From assembly GCA_009602735.1 (NCBI GenBank), contig WELA01011762.1, positions 180,084 to 215,694 of the forward strand: a stretch of DNA of 35,611 nt. Direction: 5' to 3'. Positions 30,023 through 35,611 of the stretch are shown piece after piece (position 1 is the first letter of the stretch; every line of letters begins with the position of its first letter). The notes under the pieces were generated by a model that did no database searches, was not told where the DNA came from, and saw only the letters and a program-made list of their open reading frames with translations. The translations under genes were made by a program, and so were the position numbers. The stretch comes from Mesotaenium endlicherianum (taxonomy: Eukaryota; Streptophyta; Zygnematophyceae; Zygnematales; Mesotaeniaceae).

Positions 30023-31639
30023 GACTTTGACATGCTGAGCTGTAAGTCAACAATCCCCCCTCCTTCTGCTGCTGCCCTCTCTCCTCTGCTCTCTGCTGGC
30101 TGCCGCCTCTGGCTTTTAGCTTTTGCTCTGTTCCCCAAGTTGAGCCGGCGCATACTACCTGCGCACACAATGCAGATAGCATTCACTTACCTTGGGCCCA
30201 AATTCTGTTTTTTGGTGCAGCACTCCATGAGCCTCCCACCTTCCTCTCCCCTGACGTCTCCCTTAACCCCCAATCTCCCAACCCCAACCCATATGTTCCT
30301 CCCTCGCCTCCTTGCCCCCAATGCTGCTGCTGCTCCCTCCCTCTTCTCTCCCCCTCTCTCCCCCTCTCGTCTCCTTTGTTCCCTCCTCCCTCTAGCGCGA
30401 GCGCGAGCCTGGGATGTGGCCCGGGCGACAGCAGCGCACGGAGATGCCACATGGCACATGGGAACAGAAGGTTCAGCCCCATCCGCCATGCCACCACGTC
30501 ATGGCAGGGAGCGCTCTTCGTCCCCCACGAGAACGTGCTTGCTGGGGGAAAAAATGAAAAACAAATGTCTACCCACCTGTATAGCCCTCCATTGCCAGCG
30601 CCAGCCTGGTAGGCCCAATGCCAGCCAGGCGAGCCCTGCGCCAGCTTGACAGGCCCAGCGCCGGAGGGCCCGCGCTGGCACGAGTGATCATAGACCCAAT
30701 TGAAACTTCCAATGTAGTTGACCTTTCGTTGGAAGCCCTCCCTCAAATCGCCAACAATCTGAACTTCACCTCAACCCTTATACTAGCACCTCCTTACCCT
30801 GACCTCAAAGAGCTCACTCTGTCCTGCCCTGCCCTGCCCTGCCTAACAGATTCTGCCCAGTCCCACCTCAACAAATGAGGCCATGCTGTAATGGGCGGTC
30901 CTCACGGCCTGGCTCTGACAGTCCTAGCCCCAAGCCAAAAGTATGAAGTTAGAGGTAAATCACTAGTGATTTAGAACTAAAAGGTACTTAATTGCTCTGA
31001 TGCCCGACTTGAGGTAAGTAAGAACTTACTGTTAGACTTGTGATGAACCCTAAAATTTGTCCGCGACACAATAGTATGCAAGACATAAGTAATAATGACT
31101 TTCTCCCCCTTCATATGCTACTTATATTCACACACACTTCACTGTATTTTCCCAGGCTGCTCGTACCCCTCCTCACATAACCATCTCTAAATATCTCTAT
31201 ACGGATTTGTCCAAAAATCCACGAGGCAAATATGTCCCTAACCCATTTTTGGTTCTTTCAAAGCAAATAACAGACATTACAATCAACAGTGCAGGAAGTT
31301 GGCGGGGCGGAAGTGTTTCAAAAAGAGCCATAGTTTTACCTTTCACAGGCTCTAAACTTGTAAATCCGCCACAATTTTATTTAATTGTAGATGCCTCGAA
31401 AGTTTGTCTCAAATCTTCATTTTTGTTGTGAGGTGTTCGCCCTTAAGTGCCTAACAACTTCTACTTAGAAGATATAAGTGTTACGAGTGTCTACAAAGAA
31501 CTACAAAGAAGCTAAAGCGTACTGCTGCAACGGGTTCTTAACTTCCACGAAAGAGTCGCGAGCAAAAACAAACGGCAACAAAACGGTAACCCCAACGCCA
31601 AAATTGTGAAGCCGTAGTTTTATCCACGCGTGGTGCATG
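30023..31639. other. Pyrimidine-rich and AT-rich DNA, no gene recognised
   Basis: Positions 30050-30420 are C/T-rich like the PHT1 introns, so the open frame at 30032-30649 is low-complexity translation. Imperfect repeats follow at 30597-30663 and a ccctg run near 30822-30842. Positions 30900-31639 are AT-rich. The stretch could hold an intron or pseudogene piece, but I see no protein motif. Confidence 0.4.
30597..30663. repeat. Imperfect tandem repeat, about 22-bp units
   Basis: Three related units of the type gcgccagcNtgNNaggccca lie in a row, the middle one shortened. Confidence 0.5.
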
Positions 31640-32021
31640 TGTAGCTTCAATGGAGCTCCGACGAAGCTGCACATTACCCCTCAAATGCTCCTGTATGAGG
31701 ATGCATTGAAGATGGTTAGGGGAGAGTGCTCATAGATATATTCTCAAAGAAAAAGTGGCAGATGAAAGGAAAATTGCAGGACCAATTCTTGGGAACCTCC
31801 TCTACTCTACTAAGAGAGAATTAGAAGGGCTGCTAGCAACACTGTCTACTGGGAGGGAAATGATTAGAAACAAACAGATCCTAGTGAGGGCAGACAACCA
31901 GGCCTTATAACCAAGAGGCATGTTATCTGTCCAAGATAAAAGAGAAAGATGACTTCTTTCTCAAAGCAGAAGCATTTCAGAGAGAGGAAAGGAAATGGTT
32001 CTCCACACTGTGGATAGGTTT

Positions 32022-32172
32022 TGTAGCGATGCGAACAAAAAGGTAACTTGAGGTACTACAATCGCGCGCCAATTGTACTTATACAATTCAAACCGACACT
32101 CTTCGGTCACATTCGGTCGCTCCACGCGACGTGTCGCACGCGCCGCAACCGGCCACGAGGCTAATCGTTACA
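32022..32172. mobile_element. Short TRIM-like LTR, copy 2 (151 bp), solo, inside the DIRS-like element
   Basis: The ends TGTAGCGAT and ATCGTTACA match the copy at 3783-3921. It is flanked by ggttt (32017-32021) and gattt (32173-32177), a 5-bp target duplication with one change. It interrupts the codons of the host element's D-R-F-A-S motif exactly at the duplicated bases, which independently proves an insertion. No primer site or internal region is attached. Confidence 0.85.
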
Positions 32173-32325
32173 GATTTGCCTCCCCTAGCAACACAAAATT
32201 ACCAAGGTTCAACTCTAAATTCCTCTACAGGGAGGCTGAGAACACAGATACATTTGCCTGCAATTGAGGAGGAGAAAACAACTACTGTTTTCCTCCTCCC
32301 CAGATTACTCTGGCAGTGGTAGCTC

Positions 32326-32363
32326 ATGCTTGGAGGTGCAAAGCATGCTTGGAGGTGCAAAGC
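32326..32363 (+). repeat. 19-bp tandem duplication that shifts the DIRS-like frame
   Basis: atgcttggaggtgcaaagc occurs twice without spacing. Because 19 is one more than a multiple of three, the duplication by itself accounts for the frame change between the PRFNS segment (frame 3) and the LILPRW segment (frame 1). Confidence 0.85.
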
Positions 32364-32580
32364 AAATTGCACACTGATATTACCCAGATGGAAGACAGCC
32401 AGCTGGTGGCCTACTCTACAACCAGCCAGTGATGTATGGTTGCCCCAGGCTAAAGAGGTTATTACCTTGGGTCATAGCAGGTTTGTACTCTTCCCAGGGA
32501 CAGAATCAAAAGCTTTCAGTGGCAAGGGTATTCCTTGGTGTGTTATATTGGCATCAAGAGTAGAATGCTAAGGGATAGGG

Positions 32581-33596
32581 GGTGCAGATACTATCCTAGC
32601 AAATGACCCTGAGTGTGCCCTTCTCCAAAGGAAAAGGACGGAGGCTGCCCTAGACTTTGTCAGCACAGGGACACTTTTTTTTTACAATCGATATTGGAAA
32701 AGGTTCAAAAAGTGGTGCAGAAGCAAGGGTCTCAAGGAACTTCCTGCATTTCAGAAGGTAGCTATGCTATATTTGCAGCGTTTACATTCAGCTAGAGTCA
32801 CTTTATTGGGATTCACTTTATCTGCCACAGCCATAGGCACAGTGCACAAGCTGCTTAGGCAGCCCAATCCTCTAATGGGAGATGAGATGAAGGTGATGAG
32901 GGAAGCAGCTAGCAGGAGGCTACCAAGGCCAAGAAACATCAAGATGCCCCTATCCCCAGCCAAGACCTATGAGATCTTAACTTGATATGCCAGAGAGGAG
33001 GCAACACTCCATGAGGTGATGAAGGCCATGACCATAGTACTAATGTACTATGGATGCATGAGGTATTCTGACTTGGCACAAGTGAAGCTGCATGAGGCAA
33101 GTGTGGAGGAGGTGAAAGGGGTCAAAGTGCTATCCCTATGGCTAGCTTCAGCCAAGAATGATCAGCACAGACTGTGTCACACACAGGGCAGGTGGTCACT
33201 TGTGAAATTGTTCTGCAGATTGATGGCTATGGCGCCTACCTACAACAGAGAAGACACCATTTTACAGGATATCACTCCCCAGGGTGAGCTCTCAAGGACG
33301 GCCCCCTCCTACCAGCTGATTAGATCCTGGTGCCTTGAGTGTTTCGTATATGTAGGCATTTCTGCACAGGAAGCTGGCACACATTCCTCGAGGAAGTCCT
33401 CACTATTGTTGCTGCAAACCTAGAAGTGTCAGATAGACAGTTGAATGAGATGGGCAGGCGGAAATCTAATAGGTCAAAGCTAGCCTACATAGTGGACATG
33501 AACACTACAATGCTAGAGACAGCTCAAAAATTGACTTACCTGATGACCCACACACTAGCCCATACTCTCAAGATGAGCTCAAATATGCATTCATGA
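32581..33596 (+). pseudogene. Tyrosine recombinase of the DIRS-like element (broken)
   Basis: An N-terminal SAM-like core-binding domain begins near 32683 (YNRYWKRFKKWC, VAMLYLQRLHSA). The catalytic domain carries Arg I in MYYGCMRYSDL (codon 33061-33063), a candidate Lys in SAKNDQ, and the HxxR box as THSSRK (His 33382, Arg 33391). After a frameshift between 33393 and about 33420 comes RRKSNRSKLAYIVD, with the Tyr nucleophile at 33486-33488; Arg replaces the Trp usual in the family's GRW motif. An in-frame stop lies at 32983-32985. It would have catalysed circular-cDNA integration for its retroelement. A Crypton or other YR-element origin is possible for this domain alone, but the preceding RNase H block argues for DIRS. 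Confidence 0.78.
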
Positions 33597-34494
33597 AAAA
33601 GACTGCACAAAGATGTACAAAGAAACCCAACTGAATAACCACCTTTTTCCTCAGCTGCCCCCTTTCCCTTACACACGTATGCCATCTGTGCACTTTTCTA
33701 CTCAGCGTTTTCTATTTTAATAAAGCCCTATTCTTCTATATTCTATTCTTCTATACTCTATATCTCTTTTATATAATGTTATATAATGCTATTGCATAGC
33801 ATATGTTTCTTCTATATAATACTATTAGATAATTTTCAGAAGAGAAAAATGCAGTATTAAACACTTCTAAGTACCAGCTTTGACCAGTTTTAATGAGTTT
33901 TACTTTGTGATTAGTGCCATAAACGTACACGTCAGTACAGAACCACCTCCACTCCATGCGCCACACGCAGCCACACGGCATAAATTGGACACAGCGTTCT
34001 TGAAGATGCCGGTCCGAGGCCCTGCCAGGTCACATCTTTGTAAATCATCACAATTTGGACCAGTCGTGGTCGCTGCTGGCCGAGCTGGTCAGCCAACGAG
34101 GGTCAGCATGGCTGCCTCCTGGCAACGAAGGAAGGTCTGAAATAAGAACAGCAGAGCAATGGGAGCATGCAAGAAGTGTTAAAGCCTCGTGCATAAGAAA
34201 CGGGATAAATAAGGATGCACTAGTTATCAAAAAGCACGCACGCAACAGCTCCCTTCTCCGCTTCAGCATTTCGGTGCGGAATTGGTGCTTGGAAAGAACA
34301 TTTTAGGAGTCAGCAATATATGTCACGTCACTCTAAATAGGTGGTCCAGCAAACTGGTCGATAGTTCACCCGCAGAATTGGGTCTCGCCTCGTTTCTTGA
34401 AATTTCAGAGGACAGACGTCTTGAAATTTATATAGGCCACGAGTAGTTTCCAACCACACGCAATTCATCAAGTAACAGCAAGTTGAAAGCCGAC
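33597..34494. other. Intergenic region with the upstream part of the LEA-like gene
   Basis: Contains aataaag at about 33718 (possible end signal of the YR element), a strongly AT-rich patch at 33720-33840 with ttctatatt repeats and a short hairpin (33786-33802), and mixed sequence up to the TATA box at 34429. A bZIP-type tcacgtca core lies near 34323 and gccgac (DRE/CRT-like) at 34489-34494; both are short and weak evidence. Frames at 33880-34140 and 34055-34306 have no recognisable pattern. Confidence 0.4.
34429..34434 (+). promoter_or_regulatory. TATA box of the LEA-like gene
   Basis: tatata inside tttatatagg, 60 bp before the ATG at 34495. This spacing allows a transcription start near 34460 and a short leader. 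Confidence 0.5.
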
Positions 34495-35611
34495 ATGAAG
34501 GACGTGAGTTCCCTCGCAGAGACTCGGACCCACAGAAACGAAGTCCTAGTTCCGAATATCATAGAAAAGAAATTGCTCAGTGCTAGGGCTCCTCACCAGC
34601 AGGCTGCTGCCAATCTGGTGAGTGCGGCACAGGGAGGCTTGAGCACTCTCCTGGGGGCTGGGGTAGCCCTGAGGAAGAAGGTGGACGAGGAGCTCCAGAA
34701 GCTTCCTCAGGTGCACCTTCAGCTTCTCAAGCATGAGAACTCGGGGCTCCAGAGAGCCAGCAAAACGCCAGCCATGGAGGGAGGGACCAGCCGGGGGCCA
34801 GCTGGGAGCATGGGCAGCGAGCTCTTTCTTGGACAGGAGGACATATGTCTTGCACACGCGTGCTTTGCTTCCATGAGCTTCGGCCAGCAAGGCGGCGGGG
34901 GGAAGGGCCAGAGGGGCGCCCCTCCTCCTCTGGCCTGGCTGGGCCTGGGCAAGAGTACAGAGGAGAAGAAGCAGGAGGTGGCGCGTCATAGAATCGAGGA
35001 GGAGCGGCGTCACAGAAGGGAGGACGAGCAGCGGGGCCGGGAGGCTGGGCAGCGGACGGGGCAGCAGCTGCTGGCTGCGGAGAACTCGGCGGAAGTGACG
35101 GCGAAAGACGCCGCGCACAAGACGTCGCAGACCGCCATGGCCGCGGAGAACACCGGCGAAGTTCTTGCCAAGAAGGTGGTGCGGGGAGCCATGGCTGCCG
35201 AGAACACGGCGGAGGATCTCGCCAAGAAGGCGATGCGGGGCGCCAAGGCCGCTGAGAATTCCATGGAGGTCGGGGCTGAGAAGGCGGGGCGCGCAGCCAT
35301 GGCTGTGGGGAACTCGATCGAGGCGGCGGGAAAGGAGGTGGCGGGAAGAGTGGGGGGGGCTCTGCAGAGCGGGAAGGAGGGCGCGCAGGAAGCTGCCAGG
35401 AAGGGGGGCTCCTTGGCGCAGCAGGGGAAGGCGGCGGCCGGCCGGGCGGGCGAGGAGGTTTCGTCAGAGGGGGCGTGGGCGAAGGAGAAGAGCGCAAATG
35501 CTGCCGGGGAGGCGGGGGAGTGGGCCAGGCAGGGCGCTGGGAGGGGCAGGGAGGGGGTGGTAGCGACGGGAAGAAACGCGGCGGGGGCTGTTAAAGAGGG
35601 GGCCGAGGGAG
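34495..35611 (+). CDS. LEA-like hydrophilic repeat protein, partial (runs off window)
   Basis: An uninterrupted frame of 372 codons runs from ATG at 34495 to the window end, on strongly GC-rich DNA, with a TATA box 60 bp upstream. Residues 1-110 form a helical, mixed-charge region (LRKKVDEELQKL). Residues 110-160 are Gly-rich and include a possible spliced or low-complexity part. Residues 160-190 are very charged (EEERRHRREDEQRGRE). From about 192 the protein is Ala/Glu/Lys/Gly-rich with 18-residue repeats of the type AMAAENTxExLAKKxxRG at 214-285. The composition, hydrophilicity and amphipathic helical repeats resemble group 3-like LEA proteins, which protect membranes and proteins during drying, but the classical 11-mer is not evident, so the family is uncertain. 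Possible donors (gtgagt at 34504 and 34618) mean an intron cannot be excluded. No transmembrane segment was seen. Confidence 0.7.
   Translation, partial: MKDVSSLAETRTHRNEVLVPNIIEKKLLSARAPHQQAAANLVSAAQGGLSTLLGAGVALRKKVDEELQKLPQVHLQLLKHENSGLQRASKTPAMEGGTSRGPAGSMGSELFLGQEDICLAHACFASMSFGQQGGGGKGQRGAPPPLAWLGLGKSTEEKKQEVARHRIEEERRHRREDEQRGREAGQRTGQQLLAAENSAEVTAKDAAHKTSQTAMAAENTGEVLAKKVVRGAMAAENTAEDLAKKAMRGAKAAENSMEVGAEKAGRAAMAVGNSIEAAGKEVAGRVGGALQSGKEGAQEAARKGGSLAQQGKAAAGRAGEEVSSEGAWAKEKSANAAGEAGEWARQGAGRGREGVVATGRNAAGAVKEGAEG
35134..35349 (+). repeat. 54-bp coding repeat, 4 units, in the LEA-like gene
   Basis: Units at 35134, 35188, 35242 and 35296 each encode 18 residues with AAEN (AVGN in the last) at fixed spacing. 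A fifth, earlier AAEN at residue 194 is 22 residues upstream. Similarity fades along the array, and the units are in frame. Confidence 0.85.

Larger units (their letters stand above)
31640..32571 (+). pseudogene. DIRS-like pol remnant: RNase H and connecting domain
   Basis: From 31651 frame 1 reads WSSDEAAHYPSNAPV, a stop, GCIEDG, a stop, GRVL. It then shifts near 31810 to RELEGLLATLSTG and LVRADNQAL (the RNase H 'RTDNQA' box). A block DDFFLKAEAFQREE leads to the conserved DRFAS motif, which is split by the LTR at 32022-32172. Beyond it FASPSNTKLPRFNSKF and DTFACN follow, then a stop, then ENNYCFPPP. A 19-bp tandem duplication at 32326-32363 shifts the frame. The region closes with TLILPRWKTASWWPTL and LFPG, a block typical of DIRS pol between RNase H and recombinase. 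The DIRS assignment rests on family resemblance known to me, not on a search. Confidence 0.65.
31640..33596 (+). mobile_element. Remnant of a DIRS-like tyrosine-recombinase retroelement
   Basis: The order seen is an RNase H-like region, the DIRS-type connecting domain (FAS...N...PRFNS, then P-W-..-WWP) and a tyrosine recombinase, all on the + strand. This order is characteristic of DIRS/Ngaro-type YR retrotransposons, which integrate by recombinase and not by DDE integrase. The RT domain is not recognised upstream, and terminal repeats were not identified, so the outer limits are those of the coding remains. Several stops, frameshifts, a 19-bp duplication and a 151-bp LTR insertion break it. 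Confidence 0.72.

Noticed and set aside
30032..30649. 205-codon + strand frame after the chromovirus
   Set aside because: Ser/Pro/Leu-rich translation of C/T-rich DNA like that in the PHT1 introns; no domain pattern.
31638..31673. Hairpin tgtgtagcttc...gaagctgcaca as a regulatory structure
   Set aside because: It overlaps the RNase H-like coding remains, so the symmetry is likely incidental.
34727..35497. Pro/Ser-rich open frame of 256 codons on the minus strand
   Set aside because: It is the antisense of the GC-rich LEA-like repeat frame; the + frame has a TATA box and an in-frame 54-bp repeat, and stays open to the window end.

Overview
The window reads as nuclear DNA of a green plant-lineage eukaryote, most likely a streptophyte (a charophyte alga or an early-diverging land plant). 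The grounds are a PHT1-type phosphate:H+ symporter gene with GT-AG introns and very GC-rich exons, Ty3/gypsy chromoviruses with a C-terminal chromodomain, and DIRS-like tyrosine-recombinase retroelement remnants, which are known from green algae and not expected in flowering plants. The genus cannot be decided from the sequence. There are two host genes; nearly everything else recognisable is retrotransposon.

Layout. 1-3707: 3' half of a broken Ty3/gypsy chromovirus on the + strand (RT end, RNase H, integrase, chromodomain, polypurine tract, 503-bp LTR). 3708-4409: a mosaic of a short TRIM-like LTR with its primer binding site and a second, inverted copy of the 503-bp LTR. 4410-6982: no gene recognised. 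6983-13511: a five-exon PHT1 gene of 564 codons whose introns are packed with simple-sequence and minisatellite DNA. 13512-18224: AT-rich, no gene seen. 18225-19093: a decayed Gag-like frame with a CCHC knuckle. 19710-21025: a solo LTR with a perfect 5-bp target duplication. 21920-30017: a complete but dead minus-strand Ty3/gypsy chromovirus with matching 5-bp target duplications, interrupted by two further solo LTRs (22901-23636 of its own family, 25313-26521 of the 19710 family). 30018-31639: pyrimidine-rich and unassigned. 31640-33596: remnant of a DIRS-like element (RNase H region plus tyrosine recombinase), itself split by a 151-bp solo LTR of the TRIM-like family. 34495-end: the 5' part of a gene for a hydrophilic, alanine/glutamate/lysine-rich, LEA-like repeat protein that runs off the window.

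Functionally, the PHT1 gene should import inorganic phosphate with protons at the plasma membrane. The LEA-like gene would make an amphipathic-helix protein with 18-residue repeats, of unproven role. The transposons are defective but their nesting is readable: target-site duplications give a relative order (full-length chromovirus first, then the two solo LTRs inside it; DIRS-like element first, then the short LTR inside it).

All boundaries come from reading the sequence by eye. Splice sites were placed by combining GT/AG signals, reading phase and the conserved PHT1 protein pattern.
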